Shown here: piece by piece, positions 8,138-17,432 of the stretch
How positions within the stretch are numbered: position 1 is the first letter of the stretch
Layout of the letters: each line of letters begins with the position of its first letter
Assembly: GCA_019244295.1 (NCBI GenBank)
Contig: JAFASX010000049.1
Location: 1-64,000 of the forward strand
Reading direction: 5' to 3'
DNA length: 64,000 nucleotides
Source of the DNA: Pseudonocardia sp.
GTDB taxonomy: Bacteria > Actinomycetota > Actinomycetes > Mycobacteriales > Pseudonocardiaceae
Notes under the pieces: generated by a model
The model's input: only the letters and a program-made list of their open reading frames with translations
Databases searched by the model: none
Told to the model about the DNA's origin: nothing
Program-made: the position numbers and the translations under genes

Positions 8138-9144
8138 ACCGTGACCTGGCTACGAAGCTGGTTCAGCCGCCGCTCGCCAATACCTTCGATCTCGCGCAGC
8201 TGCTCGACCGAGGTGAACCGACCGTGCTGGTTTCGCCAATCCAGGATGCGTTGGGCGGTGATCGGGCCGATTCCCGGCAACGTATCGAGCTGCTCCAGGG
8301 TGGCTTGGTTCAGGTCGACCTTGCCTCCGGCGGGTTTCCCGGGACCGGAAACCGCTGGCGATGGCGGAGGACCCTCGGCTGGTTGTCCGCCGGGTGGCGT
8401 CGCCATGCCGACCAGGATCTGCTCGCCATCGACGACCCGGCGGGCCATGTTCAGCATGGTGAGGTCGGTATTCGGTAGCGGGCCGCCAGCCGAAGTGATC
8501 ACATCGGCAACCCGGGCTCCCTCGGGAACACGGACCAGCCCCGGGTTGCGTACCTTGCCGGCTACGCTGACCACCAGTGGTACGCCCTGGCCACCGCCGG
8601 TCGGCTGACCAAGCGCGCGCTCCCCCTCGGCATTCCCCGGCCGAGCCGACTCAGCCGGCCTAGGACTGACTGGGCTAGCTGGGCTAGCGGCGTCGGCCAG
8701 CGGCGGAGCCGGCTCAACAACCGGACGATCCCGCCACGCCCCCACCGCTGATACCACGGCGGCGACCGCAGTCACCGAGACCAACGCGACCGCACCGCGC
8801 CGGCCGGGATCCCACCGGGCGGTTCGCCACGACTGAGGCATCCAGCGCTCGAGCAGCCGCCCCACCATGCCGCGTGCGACGGAACCGACGGCGGGAAGCA
8901 CGACGGTAGCGTCGTCAGGTATCGATGGCGTCAAGGATCTTGACGTCGTCGACCTCGCAATTCGGCTCACGCCGAGGTCCAAGCCCAGGCCGGCGGTCGG
9001 CCGCTCACCCAGCTCTGCCGCATGCGCCCAGCCGGTCGCCCGCAACTGCCCGGCCCGCAGTGCGATCAGCCGCTCGCTTGCTGGCTGTTCTTCAGACCGA
9101 GGAAAGTGCATGTGCGCGGTAGCCACCACATGGACACTAGGCAT
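8134..9144 (-). CDS. comEA: ComEA-family helix-hairpin-helix DNA-binding membrane protein
   Basis: A 336-residue protein with a long charged cytoplasmic N-terminus, one transmembrane helix around residues 115-137 (GAVALVSVTAVAAVV), a Pro/Ala linker, an SLBB domain (VVSVAGKVRNPGLVRVPEGA), and a C-terminal helix-hairpin-helix pair (DLNQATLEQLDTLPGIGP, LREIEGIGERRLNQL). ComEA proteins bind double-stranded DNA outside the membrane and hand it to ComEC. It is the first gene of the comEA-comEC pair. The 120 bp upstream to degV hold no gene. Confidence 0.92.
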   Translation of the reverse strand: MPSVHVVATAHMHFPRSEEQPASERLIALRAGQLRATGWAHAAELGERPTAGLGLDLGVSRIARSTTSRSLTPSIPDDATVVLPAVGSVARGMVGRLLERWMPQSWRTARWDPGRRGAVALVSVTAVAAVVSAVGAWRDRPVVEPAPPLADAASPASPVSPRPAESARPGNAEGERALGQPTGGGQGVPLVVSVAGKVRNPGLVRVPEGARVADVITSAGGPLPNTDLTMLNMARRVVDGEQILVGMATPPGGQPAEGPPPSPAVSGPGKPAGGKVDLNQATLEQLDTLPGIGPITAQRILDWRNQHGRFTSVEQLREIEGIGERRLNQLRSQVTV

Positions 9145-9264
9145 CGCCGGCCGCAGCCGGGAGCTAGCCGAAACCAGCTGGGGATAATCTGGCCCAATGT
9201 GGATAACTGGCGGATCAACGCGACCGCCTTCACCGCAATTTCACCCTGCTGTGCTATGGCGGCG

Positions 9265-10122
9265 CTAAGACGGCGGCCGATCGGGAACGACCACGACACC
9301 GAGCAGGCCCGGCCCGGCATGCGCTCCGAGTACCGCGCCCACCTCGGACACCACACACCGGCGGGCCGAAGGCAACCGCTCGACTAGCCGCCCTACCAAC
9401 TCTTCCGCACGAGCCGCCCCGCCCAAATGGTGTACCGCCAGGTCAACCTCACCCGAACCGGCGGCCTGGACAGCGAGTTCGACCATCCGGGCCACCGCCC
9501 GGCCGGCTGTCCGCACTTTCTCTAGCGGCTCGATCCGCCCGTCCACCATGTGCAGCAGCGGCTTGACCGACAGCGCGGTACCCAGCCACGCCACCGCCGG
9601 CCCGATCCGTCCACCTCGACGTAGATGTTCTAAGGTGTCCACACAGAAGAACATGCGGCCGCGAGCCGCCACGTCGATGGCCGAAGCCGCCACCTTTTCG
9701 CCGGTGAGGCCGTCCGCGGCGGCCGCTGCTGCGGCCACCACCGCAAAACCGAGCCCCATCGCGGTGGACCGAGAATCAATCACCCTGATCCGATTCGGAT
9801 CGATCTCCCGCGCGGCGAGCCGAGCGGATTCCCAGGTACCCGACAGATCACGGGACAGATGCACTGAGACGATCTCGTCGGCGCCCTTGTCCAGCAGCTC
9901 GCGATAACGAGTGACGAACTCAACGGGAGCTGGACGTGAGGTGCCGACTGACACCGCCCGATCAGCCAGCGCTTCGGTGACCTCGGCGGGCAACACGTCC
10001 AGGATGTCCCTGCCAACCCGCCGGCCGAGCGTGACTCGCAGCGGAACGACCTCAATCCCATGCCCGCTAGCCACCCCCTGAGGTAGGTAACTGGTTGAGT
10101 CAGTCACCACCGCGACACTCAT
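9265..10122 (-). CDS. DegV family fatty-acid-binding protein
   Basis: The 285-residue product begins MSVAVVTDSTSYLPQ, the DegV signature (VTDS-x-DL), with the second conserved SRDLSGTWESA and the VIDSRSTAMGLG segment. DegV/FakB proteins bind a single fatty acid; with a FakA kinase they allow uptake of exogenous fatty acids, but in actinobacteria the partner is often not obvious and none is next to this gene. The position between comEA and octT matches the mycobacterial order, without the eis gene found there. Confidence 0.92.
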   Translation of the reverse strand: MSVAVVTDSTSYLPQGVASGHGIEVVPLRVTLGRRVGRDILDVLPAEVTEALADRAVSVGTSRPAPVEFVTRYRELLDKGADEIVSVHLSRDLSGTWESARLAAREIDPNRIRVIDSRSTAMGLGFAVVAAAAAAADGLTGEKVAASAIDVAARGRMFFCVDTLEHLRRGGRIGPAVAWLGTALSVKPLLHMVDGRIEPLEKVRTAGRAVARMVELAVQAAGSGEVDLAVHHLGGAARAEELVGRLVERLPSARRCVVSEVGAVLGAHAGPGLLGVVVVPDRPPS

Positions 10123-10137
10123 GCCTGCGCTCCGAAC

Positions 10138-10776
10138 TCAGTCCGCTCCCGGCTCGCTAGCGCTGCCCGCGAGCTGGCGACGGCGCAACACACGCCGCGC
10201 GAGATAACCGGCGACCAGGACGGCGATGACCAGCAGCGGCCCCCAGGTCAGGTAACGAGAGATGGTCTCCAGCGACGCGGAGAACGCGTAGCCGAGCAGC
10301 ACGCATCCGGCGCCCCAGATCACCCCGCCGACGACGTTCCACGGCAGGAACGTTCGCAGGTAAGCCAGCCGGGCCATACCAGCCATACCTGGTATCAGCG
10401 CGCGCAGCACGGCAGTACACCGGCCGAACAGCACCGCCTTCCCACCGTGTCGCCTCAGGAACGCGTCAGCGGTGGCCCAGTTCTTGGCGCCCCCCCACTG
10501 ACCGAGCCATGATTCCCGCAGCGTGGGGCCGTAACGGCGACCGACCTCATAGCCGACACTGTCGCCAACGACCGCCGCGACCACCGCAACGATCACCATC
10601 GGCCACAGGCTCACCCAACCCTGGTGTGCGCCAAACCCGGCTACCAGCAGCGCGGTCTCCCCGGGAAACACCAAGCCCACCATGATTGCCGCTTCAGCGA
10701 ACGCGAAGAAACCGGCAATGAGGTACAGCCATCCCCCGACCTGCGCACCCAGCCGGTGCAGCAAGTCAAGCACCAT
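10138..10776 (-). CDS. DedA family (SNARE-associated/VTT domain) membrane protein
   Basis: A 212-residue protein with several transmembrane helices. It shows the DedA landmarks FAEAAIMVGLVFPGE, GDSVGYEVGRRYGP, FGRCTAVLRALIPGMAGMA and a final helix. DedA proteins are thought to be lipid or undecaprenyl-phosphate flippases in the inner membrane. ATG 10776 is chosen because GGGGAGG lies upstream and the protein then starts at the usual point; the longer frame overlaps octT and adds non-homologous sequence. It lies 31 bp downstream of octT and 15 bp upstream of degV. Confidence 0.92.
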   Translation of the reverse strand: MVLDLLHRLGAQVGGWLYLIAGFFAFAEAAIMVGLVFPGETALLVAGFGAHQGWVSLWPMVIVAVVAAVVGDSVGYEVGRRYGPTLRESWLGQWGGAKNWATADAFLRRHGGKAVLFGRCTAVLRALIPGMAGMARLAYLRTFLPWNVVGGVIWGAGCVLLGYAFSASLETISRYLTWGPLLVIAVLVAGYLARRVLRRRQLAGSASEPGAD

Positions 10777-10807
10777 CGTTCGATCCTCCCCGTCCAGCCA
10801 GCATTGC

Positions 10808-11602
10808 CTAGTCTCTCCCCAGGTCTCTCCCCAGCATGCGCTCACCGTCGTCCCGGCCAGCTCCCAGGGCGTATCCGACGGCCGGTGCCAGCAGCGCGGC
10901 AAGCGCCCGACCAACCAGTTGATGCCCAGCCCAGCCGTAGTGGATCCCGTCGGGATTGCCTTGGCCGGATCGGATATGATCACTGATTAAGCAGGACACG
11001 TCCAGCGTCCGGACATCGACCACCGACGCCCACTGTCGCATGGCCCGAACCGCCGCCGGCCGGCCAGGGTGCACGTAACCGTACGCTGGGGCCCGATGCA
11101 CCCCCGGCAGCATCAGTGCCACCGGGATACCCGGCCGGATCGCGGTGACCGCGCGTCGACACGACTCGAGGTAACGGACGCTCAACGCCGGTGGCAGCGC
11201 CACCGGACCGCCGCCAGGGAGCACTCTGGCGAACGTCCGAGCCAGCGCCGGCTGCGCGGCCAAATAACCACGCCGGACCACACGACGCACGCTGTCCGGG
11301 CGCAGCGCCGGAATCAGCTCGCGCAGCGCGGTCGGCAGCGGTGAGGGAAGCGTGTCCATGCCCCCAACGCCGAGCACCAAGGCATCGACCGTGGGCATGA
11401 CAGACCAGATCCTGGGGTCGTGGGTGAGCGCGCGCCAGGCGTGCCGAGCCGTCCAGCCGTAACCGGCCAACAGCTCCGCTCGCCCGCCAAGCAGCGAGGC
11501 GGCGACGTTGGGCCACAGTCTCGGCTCATTCGCCGGCTCGGCCCGCGTCGGACCGTGGAATGCCAGCGAGTCCGCTAGCACGAGCAACACCGGAGCGTTC
11601 AT
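10808..11602 (-). CDS. octT: SGNH-type diglucosylglycerate octanoyltransferase (OctT)
   Basis: A 264-residue SGNH/GDSL-like hydrolase fold: the N-terminal block LLVLADSLAFHG carries the Asp-Ser nucleophile motif, GVGGMD is the oxyanion block, and the C-terminal NPDGIHYGWAGHQLV provides Asp and His. In M. tuberculosis the equivalent gene (Rv2418c) transfers octanoate to diglucosylglycerate, an early step in methylglucose lipopolysaccharide synthesis. The 4-bp overlap with gpgP, which makes glucosylglycerate, supports that assignment by context. Confidence 0.85.
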   Translation of the reverse strand: MNAPVLLVLADSLAFHGPTRAEPANEPRLWPNVAASLLGGRAELLAGYGWTARHAWRALTHDPRIWSVMPTVDALVLGVGGMDTLPSPLPTALRELIPALRPDSVRRVVRRGYLAAQPALARTFARVLPGGGPVALPPALSVRYLESCRRAVTAIRPGIPVALMLPGVHRAPAYGYVHPGRPAAVRAMRQWASVVDVRTLDVSCLISDHIRSGQGNPDGIHYGWAGHQLVGRALAALLAPAVGYALGAGRDDGERMLGRDLGRD

Positions 11603-12225
11603 ACCCCGTTACCGGCGCCGATGTTGTAGCTGCTCAGCCGCCACGCGCGGGGGCGCCGACGTTCAATAATCACCCACCGGCAGTTGCCGACGCCGGCCAG
11701 CGCGGTCCAGCTGGCTGTGGGAAAACCCAGGAGGGCACAGCTCAGCGCCACGATCAACCCGCCGTGCGCGAATATCAAGACGGTAGCCGGCGGCCCTGAG
11801 TCGAACTCCTCGGTCAACTCCTCGACCAGGGGGACGACTCTGGCCGCGACCGCGACCCGAGACTCCCCGCCCGGCGGGGACCAGCGGGGATCAGCCCGCC
11901 AGGTAGCCAGCGCGCCGGGCCAGCGCTCGTCGACCTCGGCCAGGGTAAGCCCCTGCCAGTCTCCGAGGTGGGTCTCGCGCAACCGGGCGTCCAGTTTCAC
12001 CGGCAAACCGCAGACCAGACCGACCTCTTCAGCGGTACGTGATGCCCTGCTGAGATCAGAGCTGACCAGCCGAGCCGGCCGATAACCGGCCAGTATCGGC
12101 GCTGCTAGCTGAACCTGCGTCAGCCCGAGCTCGGTGAGCTCGGAGTCGAGGTGGCCCTGCATACGTCCCTCGGCGTTGAAGTTGGTCTCGCCGTGCCGGA
12201 CCAGCACTAGTCGAGCGAGACTCAC
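11599..12225 (-). CDS. gpgP: Glucosyl-3-phosphoglycerate phosphatase (histidine phosphatase family)
   Basis: A 208-residue histidine phosphatase. The catalytic LVLVRHGETNFNAEGRMQGH opens the protein; the acid/base segment RLRETHLGDWQGL and the second His in LIFAHGGLIVALS are present. In mycobacteria GpgP dephosphorylates glucosyl-3-phosphoglycerate to glucosylglycerate, feeding octT and the later steps of methylglucose lipopolysaccharide. Histidine phosphatases vary in substrate, so the specific role rests on synteny with octT, rsfS and nadD. Overlaps both neighbours by four bases. Confidence 0.87.
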   Translation of the reverse strand: MSLARLVLVRHGETNFNAEGRMQGHLDSELTELGLTQVQLAAPILAGYRPARLVSSDLSRASRTAEEVGLVCGLPVKLDARLRETHLGDWQGLTLAEVDERWPGALATWRADPRWSPPGGESRVAVAARVVPLVEELTEEFDSGPPATVLIFAHGGLIVALSCALLGFPTASWTALAGVGNCRWVIIERRRPRAWRLSSYNIGAGNGV

Positions 12226-12629
12226 CCGGCGTATCCCTCGTCATCGGACTCGTCGACCAACGGGTCTGTGGCCGCCTCCGGGAAATCAAGCCGGGGGCAG
12301 TCTTTCCACAGCCGCTCCAACGCGTAGTAGCCGCGTTCCTCGGCATGTTGGACGTGCACCACGATGTCCGAGAAGTTGAGCAGCACCCAACGGCCCTCGC
12401 GAATACCCTCCCGGTGCGCTGGTTTGCTCCCAGCGAGCCTCAGCCGCTCCTCCACCTCCTCGACGATGGCCTGCACCTGGCGCTCATTGGGCGCGGAGGC
12501 AATAACGAAACAGTCGGTCAGGTCGGTGCGCTCCGAGACGTCCAGCACGACGATCTTCCAAGCCTTCTTGTCGGCCGCGGCACTGACCGCCACCCGTGCC
12601 AGCTCGAGTGCTTGCGCGGTCGCGCTCAC
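12222..12629 (-). CDS. rsfS: Ribosome silencing factor RsfS
   Basis: A 135-residue Iojap/RsfS protein. It binds L14 on the 50S subunit and blocks subunit joining under nutrient stress. Landmarks are DKKAWKIVVLDVSERTDLTD, CFVIASAPNERQVQAI, and GRWVLLNFSDIVVHVQHAEE, ending with the YYALERLWKD block. GTG 12629 is chosen since AGAGGAGTCCA lies directly upstream and the protein then starts at the family's usual point; the longer frame adds 31 unrelated residues. Coupled to gpgP downstream, nadD upstream. Confidence 0.95.
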   Translation of the reverse strand: MSATAQALELARVAVSAAADKKAWKIVVLDVSERTDLTDCFVIASAPNERQVQAIVEEVEERLRLAGSKPAHREGIREGRWVLLNFSDIVVHVQHAEERGYYALERLWKDCPRLDFPEAATDPLVDESDDEGYAG

Positions 12630-12742
12630 TGGACTCCTCTCGCTCGCCGACGCCCGGCCCTCCTGGTCAGGCTCGGCACCCGCGGTTAAGCGTAGACGGG
12701 CTTCTGGTACGGCTGTGAGCACATGATGGTTGCTTAACGCGG

Positions 12743-13330
12743 CTAGTCGCGATAGAGGCGGCGTTTTGAGATGTATTGCACGACTCCGTCGGGCACCAGG
12801 TACCAGATCGCGCGGCCAGCCCGCACCCGTTGCCGGCAGTCGGTCGACGAGATAGCCATCGCCGGTACCTCCACTAGGCTCACCGCGCCGTCCGGCAGAT
12901 GCTCGTCGCCGAGGTGGTAACCGGGGCGGGTGACGCCGATGAAGTGCGCCAGCTCGAAGAGTTCATCGACTCGTTGCCAGGTCAGAATCTGCGCCAGCGC
13001 GTCAGCGCCGGTGATGAAGAACAGGTCGCTGTCCGGGTGGCGGGCACGCAGGTCATAGAGGGTGTCCACGGTGTACGTGGGTCCGGGACGGTCGATGTCG
13101 GCGCGGTCGACGGTGAACCGAGGGTTGGACGCGGTGGCCACGACAGTCATCAGGTATCGGTCCTCGGCTGGGCTGACCTGGCGGGAACCCTTCTGCCACG
13201 GTTGCCCGGTCGGCACGAACACCACCTCGTCGAGCGCGAACAGATCCGCCACCTCACTCGCGGCCACTAGGTGACCGTGATGGATAGGGTCGAATGTCCC
13301 GCCCATGACTCCGACCCGTCGGCGACCCAT
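12743..13330 (-). CDS. nadD: Nicotinate-nucleotide adenylyltransferase
   Basis: A 195-residue nucleotidyltransferase. It makes deamido-NAD from nicotinate mononucleotide and ATP. The HxGH motif [12 protein letters not shown] is near the N-terminus, and the C-terminal [13 protein letters not shown] is the second ATP-binding signature. ATG 13330 gives the standard start [15 protein letters not shown]; the frame is open to 13579 but the extension is not homologous and overlaps the vWA gene. It is the first gene of the nadD-rsfS-gpgP-octT run. Confidence 0.95.
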   Translation of the reverse strand: MGRRRVGVMGGTFDPIHHGHLVAASEVADLFALDEVVFVPTGQPWQKGSRQVSPAEDRYLMTVVATASNPRFTVDRADIDRPGPTYTVDTLYDLRARHPDSDLFFITGADALAQILTWQRVDELFELAHFIGVTRPGYHLGDEHLPDGAVSLVEVPAMAISSTDCRQRVRAGRAIWYLVPDGVVQYISKRRLYRD

Positions 13331-13364
13331 CGAATCAGGGTATCGCGCACCGACGCGGGTTTGA

Positions 13365-14750
13365 TCACACCGGCAGCAAGGACTCCACAACCGCCGCGAG
13401 CTGGGTAACCGTCCGGCACTCGTGCATCGGCACCAGGTCGGCATAACGCAGCGCCGCGGAGTCACCGCTGCCCCACTGGTAACGCGGCTCCGGGTTGAGC
13501 CAATGAGTGTGCCGAGCCTGCCCGGCCAGCCGGCGCAGTACCGACAAATTCGGATCGCGGTAGTTGGTGCGGCCATCACCGAGGATCAGTAGCGAGCTGC
13601 GCGGGCCGACCGCGTCAGGCCAATGCTCAACAAGGCTGACCAGCGCGCTGCCGTAGTCGCTGTGCCCGTCGAAAGTGACCAGCTCGGCCTCGCGCAGTAC
13701 CCGGGTCATCACGCTGGCGAGGTCGTTGCCGGGGGTGAACAGATGAGTTACCTCGTCGGCACGCTCAACGAACGCGAAAACCCTCACCTTGCTGAACTGC
13801 TCCCGCAGCGCCTGCACCAGCAACAACGTGAAATGGCTGAACCCGGCCACCGAGCCGGAGACGTCACAAAAGACCACCAACTCAGGCCGCCCTGGTCGAC
13901 GCGTCCGGTACAACGGGCGCATTGGCACCCCACCGGTGAACATCGAGCGGCGCAGCGTACGGCGGATGTCCATGTGACCGCGCTTGGCATGCTTGCGCCG
14001 CACCGCCAGTCGGGACGCCAAACGCCGAGCCAGCGGATGTACAGTGCGGCGAAGCTGGGCTAGCTGATCGCCATATGCGGACAGGAACTCCACCAGTTCG
14101 GCTTGCTTGGGCACCGCTGTGCGGGCCACCGGATCCCGGCCACGGACTTCGGCGGTACGCCGCCGCACCTCCTCGGTCACCATGCGGCGAAAATCGGCGA
14201 TACGCTGACGGATCTCCCGCCTGGTCACCTCTTCGGTAAACACGTCTCGCCCGCCGGCCATGAGATCGGCGAGGATGCCAGCCAGCAACGTCTCCGGGCT
14301 CACCTGGCGCAGCACCTGATAAACCGACCAGCTCGGCTGACCGACCTCGCTTCCCCCGGCACGCCCCAACGCATCCACCACCGCCCTGGCCAGCTCACGC
14401 AGCGCCTCGTCGTCCCCGTCGCGCAACAGATCGGACAGCAGCTCGCGCAATGCTTCCAGATCGACCTCGCCGTCCGGCATCCACGGGACTTCGACCTCAC
14501 CGTGGCCTCGACCGATAGCGATCGGGAAGTACAGATCGAAAAGGGTATCGAACACCACGCGCTGGCCGGATCGACGCAGTAGCGCGGCGGCCAAGCCCTC
14601 CCGCAATTGGTCGCGGTGCAACAGGTCGAGCGTGCCGAGCACGGCGCCGGCGTCGACGGTCTCCCCCGGCCCGACCGGCACCTGGTGGCGCCGCAGGGCC
14701 TCCACGAAGTCGACCAGGTGGCCAGGTAGCCCGTGCGGCGGAGATTTCAT
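13365..14750 (-). CDS. von Willebrand factor A domain protein (CoxE-like)
   Basis: A 461-residue protein. The N-terminal part ([20 protein letters not shown]) and basic middle region are typical of CoxE-like/VWA-CoxE proteins; the C-terminal vWA domain carries a MIDAS motif in [12 protein letters not shown] and [10 protein letters not shown]. Such proteins usually act with a MoxR AAA+ ATPase to mature or remodel a target complex. The MoxR gene lies 361 bp upstream on the same strand, the order seen in mycobacteria next to nadD and proA. The target here is unknown. Confidence 0.88.
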   Translation of the reverse strand: MKSPPHGLPGHLVDFVEALRRHQVPVGPGETVDAGAVLGTLDLLHRDQLREGLAAALLRRSGQRVVFDTLFDLYFPIAIGRGHGEVEVPWMPDGEVDLEALRELLSDLLRDGDDEALRELARAVVDALGRAGGSEVGQPSWSVYQVLRQVSPETLLAGILADLMAGGRDVFTEEVTRREIRQRIADFRRMVTEEVRRRTAEVRGRDPVARTAVPKQAELVEFLSAYGDQLAQLRRTVHPLARRLASRLAVRRKHAKRGHMDIRRTLRRSMFTGGVPMRPLYRTRRPGRPELVVFCDVSGSVAGFSHFTLLLVQALREQFSKVRVFAFVERADEVTHLFTPGNDLASVMTRVLREAELVTFDGHSDYGSALVSLVEHWPDAVGPRSSLLILGDGRTNYRDPNLSVLRRLAGQARHTHWLNPEPRYQWGSGDSAALRYADLVPMHECRTVTQLAAVVESLLPV

Positions 14751-14778
14751 CGAAGTCTCGCAAACACCCGGGATCGGC

Positions 14779-15042
14779 TCACAGCCAGTATCCTGCCTCA
14801 GGCGTCCGGCGCTCGACTAGTGCCTCCGGCAGGATCGGATGCTCGGCGACCCCAGACAACGCCGCTTCGACCTGGGTAGCGACCCGAGGAGTTCCAAACT
14901 GGATAGGCCGGGTGCAGCATCGGCGGCAGGTTCAACCTTGCGGTAAGCGGTTCGCGGCGGTCGAACTCGGCCAGCAGTGATCAGATCGTCACGCGCGCCA
15001 TGGCTGAGCGGCGTCGGGTCGCAGCCGCAGGTTCATAGCCAT
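14779..15042 (-). pseudogene. Possible decayed small genes between moxR and the vWA gene (antitoxin-like start, frameshifted tail)
   Basis: The 361 bp between these two genes have no intact frame. From ATG 15042 the text reads MAMNLRLRPDAAQPWRA then stop, resembling the start of ribbon-helix-helix antitoxins (MAMNLRL). After that a frame reads LLAEFDRREPLTARLNLPPM and, after a shift of frame, GTPRVATQVEAALSGVAEHP to a stop at 14779. Both pieces have a protein-like look but no start codon of their own. I read the stretch as gene relics; chance similarity cannot be excluded. Confidence 0.3.
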
Positions 15043-15111
15043 ACCCGAAATGGTACCAATCCGACACCGAACTGGGACCGCCGGCGCTCTCCTGAGGCCG
15101 CGTCTGATCTC

Positions 15112-16017
15112 CTAGTTCAGCCGCAACTCGGCCGCCGCGCGCTGGACGTCGGAGTGGTGCTTGAGCACCACCCCGAGCGTAGCCCTGGCGGCGGCGTCGT
15201 CGAGGGTGTCCAGCCCGAGCGCAAGCAAAGTGCGCGCCCAGTCGATGGTCTCCGCGATCGAGGGCGCTTTGCGCAGCTCCAGGCCGCGCAGCACCTTGAC
15301 CGTACGCACCAGCGACTCGGCCAGAGCCTTGGGCAGCTCGGGCACCCGGGTCAGCAGGATGCGGCGCTCCAGCTCGGCGTCCGGGAAATCCAGGTGCAGG
15401 AACAGACAGCGCCGCTTGAGCGCCTCGGACAGCTCGCGGGTGGAGTTCGAGGTCAACACAACGAACGGTCGCCGCAGGGCGGTCATGGTGCCCATCTCCG
15501 GCACAGTGACCTGAAAGTCCGACAGCACTTCCAGCAGCAGGCCCTCAACCTCTACGTCGGCTTTGTCCATCTCGTCCACCAGCAGCACCGTCGGGTCCTT
15601 GCGGCGAATCGCGACAAGCAACGGACGAGGCAGCAAGAACTCCTCGGAGAACACGTCATCGCGCGTCTCGTCCCAGGTTTCGCGGCCCTGCGCGGCGGTG
15701 ATGCGAAGCAGCTGCTTGGCGTGATTCCACTCGTAGAGCGCGCGAGCCTCGTCGATACCCTCGTAACACTGCAGCCGCACGAGCCCCGACTCGGTGGCCG
15801 CCGCCACGGCTTTTGCCAGCTCGGTCTTGCCGACCCCAGCTGGGCCCTCCACTAACAGCGGCTTGCCCAGGCGATCGGCCAGATAGACGGTGGTGGCCAC
15901 CGCCGTCGAGGCCAGGTAACCGACACTGGCCAGCCGCTCGGCCACGTCGTCTACCGAACCGAACAGCGGCGACTTCGACGTGACAGGCTGGTCTGCGTTC
16001 ACCGCTTTATCCTGCAT
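15112..16017 (-). CDS. MoxR family AAA+ ATPase
   Basis: A 301-residue MoxR-type ATPase. Walker A is VEGPAGVGKTELAKAVA, Walker B VLLVDEMDKADVEVE, and sensor 1 VVLTSNSTRELSEALKRRC. MoxR ATPases act as chaperones that insert cofactors or metal ions into partner complexes together with vWA proteins; the vWA/CoxE-like gene downstream is the likely partner. It follows proA in the same direction with a 68-bp gap. Confidence 0.93.
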   Translation of the reverse strand: MQDKAVNADQPVTSKSPLFGSVDDVAERLASVGYLASTAVATTVYLADRLGKPLLVEGPAGVGKTELAKAVAAATESGLVRLQCYEGIDEARALYEWNHAKQLLRITAAQGRETWDETRDDVFSEEFLLPRPLLVAIRRKDPTVLLVDEMDKADVEVEGLLLEVLSDFQVTVPEMGTMTALRRPFVVLTSNSTRELSEALKRRCLFLHLDFPDAELERRILLTRVPELPKALAESLVRTVKVLRGLELRKAPSIAETIDWARTLLALGLDTLDDAAARATLGVVLKHHSDVQRAAAELRLN

Positions 16018-16085
16018 CGCGGGCGCCGAATCGACTACTCGGCGAGGCAGGCGAATCGCCTCACTAAGTCACCGCGGCGGCCGTG

Positions 16086-17387
16086 TCAAGCCGGACGCAC
16101 CTGACCCTCGCCCCAGACGATCCACTTGGTCGAGGTGAGCTCTGGTAGCCCCATCGGGCCCCGGGCGTGCATCTTCTGCGTCGAGATGCCGATCTCCGCG
16201 CCCATCCCGAACTCCTCGCCGTCAGTGAACGCCGTCGAAGCATTGACCATCACCGCCGCGGCGTCCACCCGAGCGGCGAACGCGCGCGCGGCGGCCACGT
16301 CGGCGGTGACGATTGCCTCGGTGTGCCCGGAGCCGTGCCGGGCGATATGCGCGATCGCGTCGTCCAGCGAGTCGACCACAGCGGCGGCGATGTCGAGCGA
16401 CAGGTACTCGGTGTCCCAGTCCTGCTCGGTGGCCGGCTGCGTGCCAGGAGCCAGCGCCACGAACCGCTCATCCCCGTGCACGGTAACCCCCGCCAGGCGC
16501 AACGCGGTGGCTAAGAACGGCACGATCCTCGGCGCGATGTCGGCATGCACCAGCACCGTCTCGGCCGCGTTGCACACCGAAGGGCGACGCGCCTTGGAAT
16601 TGAGCACTATCCGCTCGGCGATGTCCAGGTCAGCGGCGGCGTCGAGGTAAACGTGGCAGTTGCCCACGCCCGTCTCGATGGTCGGCACGGTCGCCTCAGC
16701 CACCACGGACGAAATCAAACCCGCGCCGCCGCGCGGAATCACCAGATCGACCAACCCCCGAGCGGTGACCAAGTACCGGACGCTGGCGTGATCCGCGCAC
16801 GGCAACAGCTGCACCGCGTCAACCGGCAGCCCAGCCTGCGCCAAAGCATCGCGCAGCACTCCGACCAGCGCCGTGTTCGAGTGCACGGCGGTGGACGACC
16901 CACGCAACAACGCCGCGTTGCCTGACTTCAGCGCCAGGCCAGCGGCATCCACCGTGACGTTGGGCCGACCCTCGTAGACCATGCCGACCACGCCCAGCGG
17001 CACCCGCACCTGACGCAGCTCCAAACCGTTTGCCAGCGTGCCGCCCCGCACAACCTCGCCCACCGGGTCCGGTAACCGGGCGACCTTCGCCAGCCCGTCA
17101 GCGATGGCCTCGATGCGCCGCTCGGTCAGCGTCAACCGGTCAATTAGCCCAGTGGCCATGCCGCCGCGCTCGCCGGCTTCGACATCGCGTGCGTTGGCCG
17201 CCAGGATGGCCTCGGTGTTGGCCCGCAGCGCATCGGCCATCACACCCAGCGCCCGGTCCTTGTCCGCCCGGTGCAGCAGCGCCAACGCTCCGGCCGCTGC
17301 CCGGGCCCGCCGAGCCGCCGCCAGCACATCCTCACGCGCGGCGTCAGCGCTGGGCTCGGCGATGGCTTGGTCCGCGAGAGAGGTCAC
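16086..17387 (-). CDS. proA: Glutamate-5-semialdehyde dehydrogenase (gamma-glutamyl phosphate reductase)
   Basis: A 433-residue NADPH-dependent reductase that performs the second step of proline synthesis. Family segments seen: [33 protein letters not shown], the catalytic cysteine in [15 protein letters not shown], and the C-terminal [23 protein letters not shown] 17387 is chosen because it gives the normal family length; the frame is open to GTG 17432. Upstream is the methyltransferase gene; proB, the partner kinase, lies 2 kb further upstream beyond an inverted pRiA4b-ORF3 gene rather than adjacent. Confidence 0.95.
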   Translation of the reverse strand: MTSLADQAIAEPSADAAREDVLAAARRARAAAGALALLHRADKDRALGVMADALRANTEAILAANARDVEAGERGGMATGLIDRLTLTERRIEAIADGLAKVARLPDPVGEVVRGGTLANGLELRQVRVPLGVVGMVYEGRPNVTVDAAGLALKSGNAALLRGSSTAVHSNTALVGVLRDALAQAGLPVDAVQLLPCADHASVRYLVTARGLVDLVIPRGGAGLISSVVAEATVPTIETGVGNCHVYLDAAADLDIAERIVLNSKARRPSVCNAAETVLVHADIAPRIVPFLATALRLAGVTVHGDERFVALAPGTQPATEQDWDTEYLSLDIAAAVVDSLDDAIAHIARHGSGHTEAIVTADVAAARAFAARVDAAAVMVNASTAFTDGEEFGMGAEIGISTQKMHARGPMGLPELTSTKWIVWGEGQVRPA

Positions 17388-17432
17388 CGCTCCACAATAG
17401 GCCGCCCGCTGGGCCCACGAGTGGCGAGCCAC

